From the NCBI RefSeq assembly GCF_014196515.1, contig NZ_JACIDV010000015.1:40487-104486 (forward strand): a DNA stretch of 64,000 nt. The letters run 5' to 3'. A model generated the notes under the pieces. The model did no database searches. It worked only from the letters and a program-made list of their open reading frames with translations, and was not told the DNA's origin. A program made the position numbers and the translations under genes. This document shows positions 34,823-43,695 of the stretch, one piece after another. Every line of letters starts with the position of its first letter. Positions within the stretch are counted from its first letter, which is position 1. The DNA comes from Rhizobium skierniewicense (lineage in GTDB: Bacteria > Pseudomonadota > Alphaproteobacteria > Rhizobiales > Rhizobiaceae).

Positions 34823-34848
34823 TTTTTTATCCTGGGTGATGCCACCAG
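34816..34848 (-). promoter_or_regulatory. Candidate preQ1-I-type riboswitch over the yhhQ start codon
   Basis: Reading the minus strand: stem P1 CTGG (34848-34845) pairs with CCAG; its loop contains GGCAT, a perfect complement of ATGCC at 34822-34818, which is the yhhQ start codon plus two bases. Between them runs GATAAAAAA. This gives an H-type pseudoknot with an A-rich third strand and a CACCC element, as in Bacillus preQ1-I (CACCC, then ATAAAAAACTAA). P1 is only 4 bp, one short of typical. Ligand binding would hide the AUG. Confidence 0.55.
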
Positions 34849-34860
34849 TTGGAGCGAAAT

Positions 34861-34906
34861 GAAAACAAACAAAAGGCTTGAGCGGCAGTAGCCATTCAAG
34901 CCTTTT
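34861..34906 (-). terminator. rpmB terminator
   Basis: On the minus strand an 11-bp perfect stem (AAAAGGCTTGA with TCAAGCCTTTT, plus-strand arms 34871-34881 and 34896-34906) with a 14-base loop is followed by GTTTGTTTTC. It ends the rpmB transcript just before the yhhQ leader. Confidence 0.78.
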
Positions 34907-34933
34907 GAAAGTTCGTGGTGTTAACGCCGCGTA

Positions 34934-35236
34934 TTAGGCAGCTGCAACAGCCGTTTCAACAGTCTTCTTGGCAATCTGGCGACGCAGCAAACGGGCGCGC
35001 ATCGAAAGGTCGCTTTCGCTGGACTTGAGAAGGAACAGGTCGAGGCCGCCACGATGTTCGACAGAACGCAGAGCGGCTGCAGAAACGCGCAGACGGAAGC
35101 GCTGGCCGAGAGAATCAGAGATCAACGTAACCTGGCAGAGGTTCGGAAGGAACCGGCGCTTTGTTCTGTTGTTGGCGTGGCTGACGTTGTTGCCCGTCTG
35201 GACGCCCTTGCCGGTCAATTCGCATACACGGGACAT
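34934..35236 (-). CDS. rpmB: 50S ribosomal protein L28
   Basis: A 100-aa basic protein with the L28 signature from the first residue: [32 protein letters not shown], and [19 protein letters not shown]. The C-terminal extension ([21 protein letters not shown]) is typical of alphaproteobacterial L28, which is about 97-100 aa rather than the 78 aa of E. coli. It is part of the large ribosomal subunit. The single Cys (residue 5) shows this is the non-zinc form. It stands alone with its own terminator and is divergent from the DUF3108 gene. Confidence 0.97.
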   Translation of the reverse strand: MSRVCELTGKGVQTGNNVSHANNRTKRRFLPNLCQVTLISDSLGQRFRLRVSAAALRSVEHRGGLDLFLLKSSESDLSMRARLLRRQIAKKTVETAVAAA

Positions 35237-35488
35237 GGGTACACCTATTTGTTATCGTCTGTTTTACCACTGGTTCGCTATCCGGCAAAACCCGGTCAGC
35301 AATCCAACTGGCAATGATTGGAAAGTTGCGGTTCTATAGTCAGGCAGAGATGATCAGTCAACCCGCCCACGCTTTTTTGTGAGCAAATTCGCTGGATTTC
35401 CACGTCGCTCCGCTATTTTATTGCCATAACTGCGCGTATATCATCGTGGTGTGAGGCGGCCTTTCCTGCCTGTCGAGGTGTTACCCGA

Positions 35489-36262
35489 ATGAATGTCACA
35501 GTACAAAGGTTTTTCACGGCAACCGTCGTGACACTTGCAAGCATCTCTCCCGGTCTGGCCGCAGAAACACGGCATGACAGCGAATACAGCATAAATCTGG
35601 GTATTCTGCCCATCGCCAGGGCGAACTTCTCGACCCGTATGACGGGCGCAACCTATTCCATTTCCGGTTCCTTCAGCTCTGCCGGCGTTGCCAGCGTGCT
35701 GAAAGATATCTCTGGAAAGACCAACGTGTCGGGCGCCAAGCGCGGCAACCGTATGCAGGCCGACGAATATTCGCTGGTCTATAAGGATGGTAAGCGGACC
35801 CGCACCTACGATGTCCAATATCGCAACGGAAACGTCACATCGACGACGGTGAAGCCTGAGCCTAAACCGCGACCCGACAGTTGGGTCGATGTCAAGGATC
35901 GGGATTTACGTTCGGTTCTTGATCCGATCTCCGGTCTGCTTTTTCCTGTCGGGGGTCGTATATGCCCCAGCCGCCTGCCGATTTACGACGGTGAGTCTCG
36001 GCTGGATCTGGTCTTGAGCTCCGGGGGCACGAAGCCTTTCACCACGGACGGTTTCACTGGTGATGCGATTGTCTGCAATGCCCGCTATGTGCCGAAGTCA
36101 GGTTTTCGCAAGGGCCGCAAGGACATCGAATATCTGAAGTCGATTTCCATGGAGATTTGGTTTGCCAAGGCCAACAACATGGATGTCTATGCACCTGTCT
36201 ACGCACGTATACCGACTAGGGTCGGGCAGGTTTACATCACCGCGACCAAATACGGCGGCTAA
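35489..36262 (+). CDS. DUF3108 domain protein, exported
   Basis: A 257-aa protein with an N-terminal signal peptide (probable cleavage after SPGLAA, residue 25), then a beta-rich DUF3108 domain over most of its length: YSINLGILPIARANFSTRMT, SGSFSSAGVASVLKDISG, TYDVQYRNGNVTSTTVKP, and DLRSVLDPISGLLFPV. The end, YAPVYARIPTRVGQVYITAT, matches the last strands of the family. DUF3108 proteins are periplasmic and of unknown role. Next to L28 it is a common rhizobial arrangement. GAGG lies upstream of the ATG. Confidence 0.8.
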   Translation: MNVTVQRFFTATVVTLASISPGLAAETRHDSEYSINLGILPIARANFSTRMTGATYSISGSFSSAGVASVLKDISGKTNVSGAKRGNRMQADEYSLVYKDGKRTRTYDVQYRNGNVTSTTVKPEPKPRPDSWVDVKDRDLRSVLDPISGLLFPVGGRICPSRLPIYDGESRLDLVLSSGGTKPFTTDGFTGDAIVCNARYVPKSGFRKGRKDIEYLKSISMEIWFAKANNMDVYAPVYARIPTRVGQVYITATKYGG

Positions 36263-36263
36263 T

Positions 36264-36695
36264 TCAGCCCGGCGACCAGCCGGGCTCAGCCATCACGAAG
36301 CTGTCGAAGACGAAACCGGGGGCGACGGTGCAGCCGACAAGCGTAAACTCGCCCAGGCTTTCTGCCGCCTGCCAGCAATTGGCGGGAACGATGGCTTGCG
36401 GTCTCTCGCCACCAAGGAGAGCTGGTCCGAGCCTGACCGTCTCGACTGATTTCCCATCGTGGCACAAATGAAGAGACAGCGGCGCACCAGCGTAATAATG
36501 CCAGACCTCGGCCGCATCGATCACACGGTGCCAGTGGGAGCGTTGCCCCTTTTCCAGCAAATAATAGATCGCCGTCGAATGTCCACGCTGCCCGTCCGAT
36601 GCATCGCGAAAGGTTTGCCGATAAAACCCGCCTTCCGGGTGTGGTTCGAGTTTCAGTTCACGAATGATCGCCTGCGCCGATAGGTCTTGGGGCAT
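36264..36695 (-). CDS. Cupin-domain protein (DUF985 family)
   Basis: A 143-aa single-domain cupin. It has LKLEPHPEGGFYRQTFRD, then STAIYYLLEKGQRSHWHRVI with the metal-type histidines, EVWHYYAGAPLSLHL, and AIVPANCWQAAESLGEFTLV. The PEGGFYR start and WH-x-EVWHYY core place it in the DUF985 (YML079w-like) group, whose substrate is unknown. Its ATG shares a base with the stop of the upstream gloB gene (TGATG), so the two are translated together. A role in aldehyde or sugar metabolism with gloB is possible but unproven. Confidence 0.82.
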   Translation of the reverse strand: MPQDLSAQAIIRELKLEPHPEGGFYRQTFRDASDGQRGHSTAIYYLLEKGQRSHWHRVIDAAEVWHYYAGAPLSLHLCHDGKSVETVRLGPALLGGERPQAIVPANCWQAAESLGEFTLVGCTVAPGFVFDSFVMAEPGWSPG

Positions 36696-37465
36696 CAGAA
36701 ATTATCCTTACGTGTTCGGATGTCTGCAAACACTTCGGCATCCGTGGCGCCTGTAAGGCCGAGATGCGTGCGGATGGCAGGATCGGCGACGCGCATGTAG
36801 GGGTTGGTTTGTTTTTCAAGTCCGATGGTCGTTGGAATGGTGAACTCGCCGCTGTTTCTCTTGGTTTCGACCTCACGGGCGCGCTGGTGAAGTGCAGCAT
36901 TATCCGGGTCGATTGTCACAGCGAAACGAGCATTGGACAGCGTGTAGTCATGGCCGAAATAGACTCTGACGTCATCCGGCAGCGCCATCAGTTTCTGAAA
37001 CGACTGCCACATATCGGCAGCAGGTCTCTCGAACAGGCGTCCACAGCCCATGGCAAACAATGTGTCTGCGGCAAACAGCAGAGCGTCGTCGGGCAGGTAG
37101 TAGCAGATATGTCCAGCCGTGTGCCCGGGCGTGCCGATGACATGGACCGGGCGGCCTGCAAAGTCGAACTCATCACCATCGGCGGCAGACTTGTCAAGAC
37201 CCGGTATGGCGATGGCCTCATCATGTGGTCCATAAATCGTACAGCCGAATTTTTCCTTCAGCGACAGATTGGCTTCGACGTGGTCCTGATGATGATGTGT
37301 TGTGAAAATATGGCTGAGCGTCCATCCGCGCCGGTCGAGCGCATCGATGATGGGTGCCTCCTCGGGTGCGTCGATCGAAACGGTGGCGCCTGTTTCGCTA
37401 TCATGCAGCAGAACACCGAAATTATCGCTGCGGCACGAAAAGACTTCTATTTCCAACGGCTTCAT
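36695..37465 (-). CDS. gloB: Hydroxyacylglutathione hydrolase (glyoxalase II)
   Basis: A 256-aa metallo-beta-lactamase-fold enzyme. The metal motif is [13 protein letters not shown] (residues about 53-65). [14 protein letters not shown] and [15 protein letters not shown] with the bridging aspartate follow, then [11 protein letters not shown]. It hydrolyses S-lactoylglutathione to lactate and glutathione, the second step of methylglyoxal detoxification. The start at 37465 is where family homology begins ([20 protein letters not shown]) and has AAGGA upstream. A long in-frame extension to 38029 lies antisense to the methyltransferase and is spurious. It forms an operon with the cupin gene. Confidence 0.92.
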   Translation of the reverse strand: MKPLEIEVFSCRSDNFGVLLHDSETGATVSIDAPEEAPIIDALDRRGWTLSHIFTTHHHQDHVEANLSLKEKFGCTIYGPHDEAIAIPGLDKSAADGDEFDFAGRPVHVIGTPGHTAGHICYYLPDDALLFAADTLFAMGCGRLFERPAADMWQSFQKLMALPDDVRVYFGHDYTLSNARFAVTIDPDNAALHQRAREVETKRNSGEFTIPTTIGLEKQTNPYMRVADPAIRTHLGLTGATDAEVFADIRTRKDNF

Positions 37466-37558
37466 GGTGTGTCTTCCTTTTTCCGCGTTCAGATCATCCG
37501 GTTTGCAATGTAGGCTCTGGCGCCTTGAAGTCCAACCGTGGCCTGCTACATTCCCTTG

Positions 37559-38320
37559 ATGAACACCGATATCGTCGATCTGCGCGAATTTTATCATTCT
37601 CCTCTCGGTCGCTCCGCCGAGCAGGCGATCACTATGGCGCTGTCGACGCTGTGGCCAAGCCTGCCGGATGAGCGGTTGGTGGGCATCGGCTACGCCGTTC
37701 CGTTTCTGGACCGCTTCCGCCATGACACGGAGAGAACATTCGCTTTTATGCCGGCAGGGCAGGGGGCGGTGAACTGGCCCGCCGGTGAACGGTCGTCGAC
37801 GGCGCTTGTGTTTGACGAGGAGCTGCCGTTGCCGGATTCGTCCATAGACCGTATCCTGATGGTGCATTCGCTGGAGTTTGCGGAAAATCCGCGTGAGACA
37901 CTGAAAGAATTGTGGCGCGTTCTGGCTCCCGGCGGGCGGCTCATTATCGTTGTACCGAACCGGCGTGGCGTATGGGCGCGGATGGAGCATACGCCTTTCG
38001 GCTCCGGTCGACCTTACTCGCGCGGGCAACTCACCGGACTGTTGCGGGAAACCAACTTTACGCCGGGAGCATCTGCTGAAGCCTTGTTTTTCCCCCCCTC
38101 AAAGGTGAGGTCCGTCCTGCGCTTCCGCCGGTTTTTGGAAACCACGGGACGAAAGCTTTGGCCGGTCTTTTCCGGGGTGATTGTGGTTGAGGCACAAAAG
38201 CGTCTCTATCAGGGGCTGCCTGTCACCCAAAGGGCGTCCCGCCGGGTGTTTGTGCCGGTGCTTGCACCACAGGGCATGCCAACGGCCAGAACCGGATCCG
38301 AACAGCGCAAGCCGCGCTGA
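37559..38320 (+). CDS. Class I SAM-dependent methyltransferase
   Basis: A 253-aa protein. The N-terminal part ([20 protein letters not shown]) precedes a shortened Rossmann core in which motif I is replaced by [14 protein letters not shown]. The acidic loop reads [20 protein letters not shown], and the post-core element is [24 protein letters not shown], typical of methyltransferase type 11. The substrate is unknown. The divergent pairing with gloB is widely conserved in rhizobia. The ATG at 37559 fits the family N-terminus better than 37538, which would overlap the gloB leader. Confidence 0.8.
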   Translation: MNTDIVDLREFYHSPLGRSAEQAITMALSTLWPSLPDERLVGIGYAVPFLDRFRHDTERTFAFMPAGQGAVNWPAGERSSTALVFDEELPLPDSSIDRILMVHSLEFAENPRETLKELWRVLAPGGRLIIVVPNRRGVWARMEHTPFGSGRPYSRGQLTGLLRETNFTPGASAEALFFPPSKVRSVLRFRRFLETTGRKLWPVFSGVIVVEAQKRLYQGLPVTQRASRRVFVPVLAPQGMPTARTGSEQRKPR

Positions 38321-38402
38321 CACTCGACAAACCAGCCATTCCAGTCTAATGCCTGCGGCATTGTCTGGCCGGATTTTCCGGCGTTTTCCAAGGGTCGATG
38401 AA

Positions 38403-39509
38403 ATGAGTGCAGAGCTTAACCAACCTGTCCCGCGTCCGGGTATTCTGGATATTGCCGCTTACGTTCCCGGTAAAGAGCATGTCGACGGCGTGGCCAAGGT
38501 CTATAAGCTTTCCTCCAACGAAACGCCGCTGGGTGCCAGTCCGAAGGCGATAGAGGCCTTCAAAGCCGTGGCTTCCAACCTGGAAATCTACCCGGATGGA
38601 CAGGCAACTGCTTTGCGCCAGGCCATTGCCGACGTGCATGGGTTGAACATTTCCAATATCCTGTGCGGAAACGGCTCCGATGAACTGCTGGGTCTGTTGT
38701 GCCACGTTTATCTGGGGGCAGGCGATGAGGCGATCATCACGGAACACGGCTTTCTGGTTTACAAGATTCAGATCATGGGTGCCGGGGCAAGTGCCATCAC
38801 GGTCAAGGAAAAAGATTGCGCCATCGACGTGGACGCAATCCTGGCCGCTGTGACGCCCAAGACCAAGATGGTTTTCATTGCCAATCCCGGCAATCCGACT
38901 GGCACCTATGTTCCGGTCTCCGAAGTGCGCCGCCTTCAGGCTGGCTTGCCGAAGCACGTTATTCTGGTGCTGGATGCGGCCTATGCCGAATATGTTCGCA
39001 AGAACGATTACGAGGCAGGGCTGGAGCTGGTTTCGGGCAATGCCAATGTCGTCATGACGCGCACCTTTTCCAAGGTCTACGGTCTTGCCGCGCTGCGCGT
39101 GGGCTGGATGTACGGTCCGGCCGCCATCGTCGATGCCTTGAACCGTGTGCGTGGTCCCTTCAACATGAACGCGCCCGCCATCGCAGCTGGTGCCGCGGCC
39201 ATCCGCGATCAGGCTTTTATGCAGAAGGCGGTGTCCCACAATCTTGAATGGCTGGAAAAGCTGACACAGACATTCACCGACCTTGGCCTCGAGGTCACGC
39301 CGTCCGTTACCAATTTCATTCTCATTCATTTCCCTGATGTCGATGGGAAGCGTGCGGCCGACGCTGATGAATTTTTGACGCGACGTGGCTATATCCTTCG
39401 CGCTGTCCGCGGCTATGGTTTTGCCAATGCACTGCGCATGACGGTGGGTTCTGAAGAGGCAAATCTTGGCGTGATTGCTGCGCTTAAAGACTTCATGGGC
39501 AAAGCATGA
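38403..39509 (+). CDS. hisC: Histidinol-phosphate aminotransferase
   Basis: A 368-aa fold-type I PLP enzyme. It has [63 protein letters not shown] with the PLP aspartate, and [17 protein letters not shown] with the Schiff-base lysine near residue 222. It converts imidazole acetol phosphate and glutamate to histidinol phosphate; alphaproteobacterial HisC enzymes linked to tyrosine genes may also act on aromatic keto acids. The downstream prephenate dehydrogenase overlaps it by 4 bases (ATGA), which supports a role in aromatic amino acid synthesis as well. Confidence 0.92.
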   Translation: MSAELNQPVPRPGILDIAAYVPGKEHVDGVAKVYKLSSNETPLGASPKAIEAFKAVASNLEIYPDGQATALRQAIADVHGLNISNILCGNGSDELLGLLCHVYLGAGDEAIITEHGFLVYKIQIMGAGASAITVKEKDCAIDVDAILAAVTPKTKMVFIANPGNPTGTYVPVSEVRRLQAGLPKHVILVLDAAYAEYVRKNDYEAGLELVSGNANVVMTRTFSKVYGLAALRVGWMYGPAAIVDALNRVRGPFNMNAPAIAAGAAAIRDQAFMQKAVSHNLEWLEKLTQTFTDLGLEVTPSVTNFILIHFPDVDGKRAADADEFLTRRGYILRAVRGYGFANALRMTVGSEEANLGVIAALKDFMGKA

Positions 39510-40435
39510 CTGATATTCTCTTCGAACGGATCGCCCTGATCGGTATCGGCCTGATCGGATCCTCCATCGCGCGCGATGTCAAGGAGCTGGGCCTTGCCCA
39601 CGAGGTGGTGATTTCCACCCGCAGCGCTGAGACGCTGAAGCGTGCAGAAGAACTGGAGCTCGGGACCGCCTACACCACGTCTGCGGCGGACGCGGTCAAG
39701 AATGCCGATCTGGTGATCATATCGGTACCGGTCGGCGCATCAGGAAGCGTGGCCGAGCACATCGCGCCGTCTCTGAAACCGGGCGCTATCGTGACGGATG
39801 TAGGCTCCACCAAGGCATCCGTGATCGCTCAAATGGCGCCGCACATTCCGCAAAATGTCCATTTCATTCCCGGCCACCCGCTGGCAGGCACGGAAAAATC
39901 CGGGCCGGATGCCGGGTTTACGGGGTTGTTTCGTGACCGGTGGTGCATCTTCACACCGTTGCCTGGAACTAATGCTGAAGCGTTGGCTCAGCTAAGGTCT
40001 TTCTGGGAAAGGCTCGGCTCTCGGATCGATGAAATGGATGCGGAGCACCACGACAAGGTCTTGGCCATCGTTTCCCACCTGCCGCACATCATCGCCTACA
40101 ATATCGTCGGCACGGCAGACGATCTGGGCACGGTGACAGAGTCTGAAGTCATTAAATACTCGGCCTCCGGTTTTCGTGATTTCACCCGTCTGGCGGCATC
40201 TGACCCGACGATGTGGCGGGACGTATGCTTGCATAACAAGGATGCGATCCTTGAAATGCTGGCGCGGTTTTCAGAGGACCTCGCCTATCTCCAGCGGGCC
40301 ATTCGATGGGGTGAGGGCGACAAGCTGTTTGAGCTTTTCAGTCGCACCCGCGATATTCGCCGCTCGATCGTGCAAGCAGGGCAGGACGTGGACGCCGCCA
40401 ACTTTGGCCGTCCGACGCCCGATGCCAAACCTTAG
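39506..40435 (+). CDS. tyrC: Prephenate/arogenate dehydrogenase (cyclohexadienyl dehydrogenase)
   Basis: A 309-aa NAD(P)-dependent dehydrogenase. The N-terminal Rossmann motif is [31 protein letters not shown] and the substrate-site stretch [19 protein letters not shown] (about residue 120) are diagnostic, as is the catalytic-type histidine in [11 protein letters not shown]. The C-terminal helices contain [21 protein letters not shown]. It oxidises prephenate or arogenate on the way to tyrosine. It is co-transcribed with hisC through an ATGA overlap and ends 5 bases from the convergent DUF2125 gene. There is no ACT domain, so feedback control is not evident. Confidence 0.92.
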   Translation: MTDILFERIALIGIGLIGSSIARDVKELGLAHEVVISTRSAETLKRAEELELGTAYTTSAADAVKNADLVIISVPVGASGSVAEHIAPSLKPGAIVTDVGSTKASVIAQMAPHIPQNVHFIPGHPLAGTEKSGPDAGFTGLFRDRWCIFTPLPGTNAEALAQLRSFWERLGSRIDEMDAEHHDKVLAIVSHLPHIIAYNIVGTADDLGTVTESEVIKYSASGFRDFTRLAASDPTMWRDVCLHNKDAILEMLARFSEDLAYLQRAIRWGEGDKLFELFSRTRDIRRSIVQAGQDVDAANFGRPTPDAKP

Positions 40436-40440
40436 TTGTT

Positions 40441-41442
40441 TCAGATCGGCGGGATCTTTCCTAGGGGAATGAAACCGCTGACGGTCGCGCGGCCACGATC
40501 GACGACCAGATCGACCGATGCCCTATCGCCGCCGCCCGCCAGAGCGCGCAGCAGTTTGCGAGCGGTATCGATGGTGGACTGCAGTTGTGGGAAAGTCTGC
40601 TTGGCGTTGTCGGCCCATTCGCCCAGCTTTTCGATTTCCAGCTTGAACTGGCCAGAGAGATTGCCCTGATCGTCAAACGAGAACGGGCCTGTGATGCGCA
40701 TGGTGCGGCCATCGCCAATGTCGAGCATCACGCGGCGCAACTCGCCACTGGCACCGTAGAGCCCGGTCCGGTCACTGCCGTCGATCATGCCTGCCTTGCC
40801 GGCGAGCGTCACATCGGCAATGGCATTCAAGCGCGGCAAAAGCTGTGGCCAATCCTTGATGACGGTGGATGTGTCCGTCAGCGTGATGGCACCATCAAGG
40901 TCCGCGCCGTTTTGGCGTAGATGAACTTCGGTCTTTGCCGCATCGAAATTGATGGTCTGGGCAGTAACGGACGACACTGCTGTTGCCTTCAGCCCGTCGA
41001 TAACGAGTGAAGTGCGATCAACACCCTTCAATTTGGTGACGAGGCTGGACTGCATATTGGCCCATTGCGCCGAAATATTCAGCCCGTGCCCGGTCTGGAT
41101 GGTGGCGGGAGAGTCCAGTTCCCATACGATATGACGAGGGGCATAAATCTGCGCTGCCGAACGCAACGCTCCGAAGGATGCAGTCATATTGTTGTTTGTA
41201 TTCTTGACGTCGATCGTGGAGCAGAACAGGCCGATGCGGAATGGGTAGCCCCTGAAGGCGATGTCCTTGCACTCTCCGGTTATTCCTGCCGAGCCGCCAG
41301 GTGCAAGCGTGCGAATGACGGTTTCCTGAAGCCGCTGGGCGGCGTAAAACCAACCAGCGGAGTAGATGGCAACGAAAAATATGATCCCAAGACCGAGAAA
41401 AAGGTATTTTCTGCCTGTTCGGGATTGGCTTGACGCTGCCAT
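40441..41442 (-). CDS. DUF2125 domain protein, inner-membrane anchored
   Basis: A 333-aa protein with a short basic N-terminus, one membrane segment (about residues 13-32, YLFLGLGIIFFVAIYSAGWF) and a long periplasmic beta-rich region matching DUF2125: CKDIAFRGYPFRIGLFCSTI, a conserved cysteine pair, and later DGAITLTDTSTVIKDWPQLL. The fold resembles lipid-handling AsmA-like proteins, but no function is established. GGAG lies 6 bases before the ATG at 41442. The longer frame to 41592 overlaps the divergent ChaC-like gene and is not supported. Confidence 0.8.
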   Translation of the reverse strand: MAASSQSRTGRKYLFLGLGIIFFVAIYSAGWFYAAQRLQETVIRTLAPGGSAGITGECKDIAFRGYPFRIGLFCSTIDVKNTNNNMTASFGALRSAAQIYAPRHIVWELDSPATIQTGHGLNISAQWANMQSSLVTKLKGVDRTSLVIDGLKATAVSSVTAQTINFDAAKTEVHLRQNGADLDGAITLTDTSTVIKDWPQLLPRLNAIADVTLAGKAGMIDGSDRTGLYGASGELRRVMLDIGDGRTMRITGPFSFDDQGNLSGQFKLEIEKLGEWADNAKQTFPQLQSTIDTARKLLRALAGGGDRASVDLVVDRGRATVSGFIPLGKIPPI

Positions 41443-41489
41443 GATGATCTCCAATGGTAAAACACAGGTGATTTGGTTTGGCTTGCGAT

Positions 41490-42026
41490 ATGGACGATTT
41501 TTGGGTCTTTGGCTATGGTTCGTTGATGTGGAATCCGGGCTTCCCGTTTCAGGAGCGTCAGCAGGCGCGCCTGAATGGCTACCGTCGCTCACTCTGCATT
41601 CGCTCTAATGTCTATCGTGGTACGGATGAAAACCCCGGCTTGGTGCTTGGGCTTGAGCGGGGCGGCTCTTGCCACGGTGTTGCCTTTCGGGTCGCCGATG
41701 CCGACCGCGATGCCGTCGTCGCTTACTTGCGTGAACGCGAACTGATCAGCAATGTCTATAAGGAACGTGTCATTGCGGTTGGCCTTGTGGACGGAAGGCG
41801 CCGACACGCCATGACCTATGTGGCCGATCCCCAACATCCGCAATATGTCGGCGGGCTTGGAGTGGAGGACGCTGCCCGTATCGTGCGGCATGCGTCGGGA
41901 CGTTCGGGACCGAATGCCGATTACGTTTTCAACACGGTTCAGCACCTTCAGGACATGGGCATACGTGACGCCGTGCTCGAGCGGGTCGCAGCCGATGTCG
42001 AGGCTCAGTCTGTCGTCTGCCCCTGA
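41490..42026 (+). CDS. ChaC-like gamma-glutamylcyclotransferase
   Basis: A 178-aa enzyme of the ChaC/GGCT fold. It has the substrate loop FWVFGYGSLMWNPGFPF at the start, then LNGYRRSLCIRSNVYRGT, GLVLGLERGGSCHGVAFRV, and the catalytic-type glutamate region YLRERELISNVY. The end contains NADYVFNTVQHLQDMGIRD. The family cleaves gamma-glutamyl dipeptides or glutathione to 5-oxoproline. The ATG at 41490 is where homology starts; a TTG at 41478 is possible. It overlaps the 3' end of the convergent plsC gene by 22 bases. Confidence 0.87.
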   Translation: MDDFWVFGYGSLMWNPGFPFQERQQARLNGYRRSLCIRSNVYRGTDENPGLVLGLERGGSCHGVAFRVADADRDAVVAYLRERELISNVYKERVIAVGLVDGRRRHAMTYVADPQHPQYVGGLGVEDAARIVRHASGRSGPNADYVFNTVQHLQDMGIRDAVLERVAADVEAQSVVCP

Positions 42027-42796
42027 AGCTCTGCCAGTCGCTTTTGCGCTGTCGCAGGCAATGGCAGATCTGGATTGTCGCGTGCGGTTTCCAAAAGCAG
42101 CTCGTCGCTCGCTTTTTCGGTCACTTCGATCAGCTGCTTGAAAAAAACATCGGGATCGAGACCAGGCTGGATCGGTGGCAGGATCCGCACCTTGAAATGG
42201 CCGGGATAACGCATTGTGGAGCGGCGTGGCCAGAAAAGGCCGGGATGCATGGCGACAGGCACGACAGGGACTTTCAGGTCCCGGTATAGACGTGCGATGC
42301 CATAACGATATTCCGGCTCCGCACCGGGTGGGCGGCGGGTGCCCTCGGGGTAGATAATCAGCTCTCGGCCCTTGGCCATTTCTTCCTTGGCGCGTTCCAT
42401 GACCTTCAGCATGACCTTGCCGCGCGCAGCCCGGTTGACCGGGATCATCCGCTGCTTGGCGACGTACCAGCCGAAAAGCGGTATCCACATCAACTCACGC
42501 TTCAGGATATAGACGGGGTCCTTGAGATTGGGCAGCAGCGCATAGGTGTCCCAGAAAGATTGGTGCTTGGGTGCAAAGATACATCCGCTTTCCGGAATAT
42601 GTTCGAGCCCTTCGATCTCGAATGTCGTACCAACGAGCTTTTCCATCAGCCAGTGATTGGACCGTGCCCAAGCCTTGGGAATCTCGAATGCGACTTTTCG
42701 TGGCACGATGAAATAGATCGGTGTCAGGATCAGCATCCGCACGATGAGATTGATATAAAACAGCGTGTTGAAGAGAATGGAACGCAGTCTGAGCAT
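42005..42796 (-). CDS. plsC: 1-acyl-sn-glycerol-3-phosphate acyltransferase
   Basis: A 263-aa membrane-bound acyltransferase. An N-terminal hydrophobic anchor (about residues 8-30) is followed by the H-x4-D catalytic motif KHQSFWDT (about residue 77), the RELMWIPLFGWYVAKQRMIPVNR block, and the phosphate-binding IIYPEGTRRPPGA, then VPVVPVAMHPGLFWPR. It adds the second acyl chain to lysophosphatidic acid. It follows the ydcF, ftsX and ftsE genes in the same direction, an order common in rhizobia. Confidence 0.88.
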   Translation of the reverse strand: MLRLRSILFNTLFYINLIVRMLILTPIYFIVPRKVAFEIPKAWARSNHWLMEKLVGTTFEIEGLEHIPESGCIFAPKHQSFWDTYALLPNLKDPVYILKRELMWIPLFGWYVAKQRMIPVNRAARGKVMLKVMERAKEEMAKGRELIIYPEGTRRPPGAEPEYRYGIARLYRDLKVPVVPVAMHPGLFWPRRSTMRYPGHFKVRILPPIQPGLDPDVFFKQLIEVTEKASDELLLETARDNPDLPLPATAQKRLAELQGQTTD

Positions 42797-42923
42797 AAAA
42801 AGGCTTCCCCGGGCGCGCGCGGATCAACGAGAGAAGCATTCTTCCGTGTTGTCAGCAGCGCTGAACGCCTACACGAAAACGAGGTGTTTCAGCAAGACCC
42901 ATCCGATGTCGGGCAGTTCGGGG

Positions 42924-43622
42924 TCAAGGTGTATCGCTGTTTCGCAGGCCGTTGCCCTTGCCAACGCCGGTGATATCACGTGCAGCGACGGCCACGAACT
43001 TGATATATTCGATGATCATGGTGCGCACCACGTCCGGGTTTACGAACCAGTTGGTGCGGGCAAGATCCGAATTGATCACGGGGTAGGCGATGAAATTCGT
43101 ATCGGGGCTTGTGTCACGCAGCTCGTGAAGCGAGCGGTGCATGTGGTAATTATTGGTAACGATAACAACCGAGGTGTAGCCGCGATCCTTGATCCATTTC
43201 GACGCCTCGTTGGCGTTGCCGATCGTGTCGACTGCCTGATAACCCATATCCACGCAACAGGCAAAAAGATCGGACGAACTTTGCGTCATCTTTCTGATTT
43301 GTGCCCGGCTCGTGGCAGGGTTGACCCCTGAAATCAGCAACCGCTTCCCCACGCCATCCCGAAGCAGGCCGACCGCTTGGTCAATGCGCAGATATCCCCC
43401 GGTGAGAACAATGATGGCGTCGGCCTTGGTGCCCGACGGTGGGCGCATGGACGCCACCGAATCGGCAAACCACAGAAACCCGCCGAAGACAGCGCCGACG
43501 ATAACGACGAAGAGAAGGATGGTTATCCGCACGAAACGACGCAAACGGCCGCGCCGCGAAAGCCATCCATTTCGCGTCGTTGTGGTCGATTCGTCATCGG
43601 GGTCTATGCGACTCATTGCCAT
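42924..43622 (-). CDS. YdcF/DUF218 family envelope protein
   Basis: A 232-aa protein with a basic N-terminus, one membrane anchor (about residues 31-52) and a periplasmic DUF218 domain: ADAIIVLTGGYLRIDQAVGL, KRLLISGVNPATSR, NANEASKWIKDRGYTSVVIV, and TNNYHMHRSLHELRD. Relatives (ElyC, SanA) act in envelope carrier-lipid or cell-wall homeostasis. The role here is unknown, but it sits between plsC and ftsX, which supports an envelope function. The start at 43622 is preceded by GGA. Confidence 0.82.
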   Translation of the reverse strand: MAMSRIDPDDESTTTTRNGWLSRRGRLRRFVRITILLFVVIVGAVFGGFLWFADSVASMRPPSGTKADAIIVLTGGYLRIDQAVGLLRDGVGKRLLISGVNPATSRAQIRKMTQSSSDLFACCVDMGYQAVDTIGNANEASKWIKDRGYTSVVIVTNNYHMHRSLHELRDTSPDTNFIAYPVINSDLARTNWFVNPDVVRTMIIEYIKFVAVAARDITGVGKGNGLRNSDTP

Positions 43623-43695
43623 GAGTTATCCATAAGCTTGCATGAAGACAAGGAACAGGCATTCGTGGCGACTTGGTGGCGTGCGCCTGGTCGTC

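Noticed and set aside
37466..38029. N-terminal extension of gloB by 188 codons
   Set aside because: It runs antisense through the methyltransferase gene; glyoxalase II homology starts at the ATG at 37465.
38346..39329. Minus-strand frame (327 codons) opposite hisC
   Set aside because: hisC has all PLP-enzyme motifs on the plus strand; the reverse frame has none.
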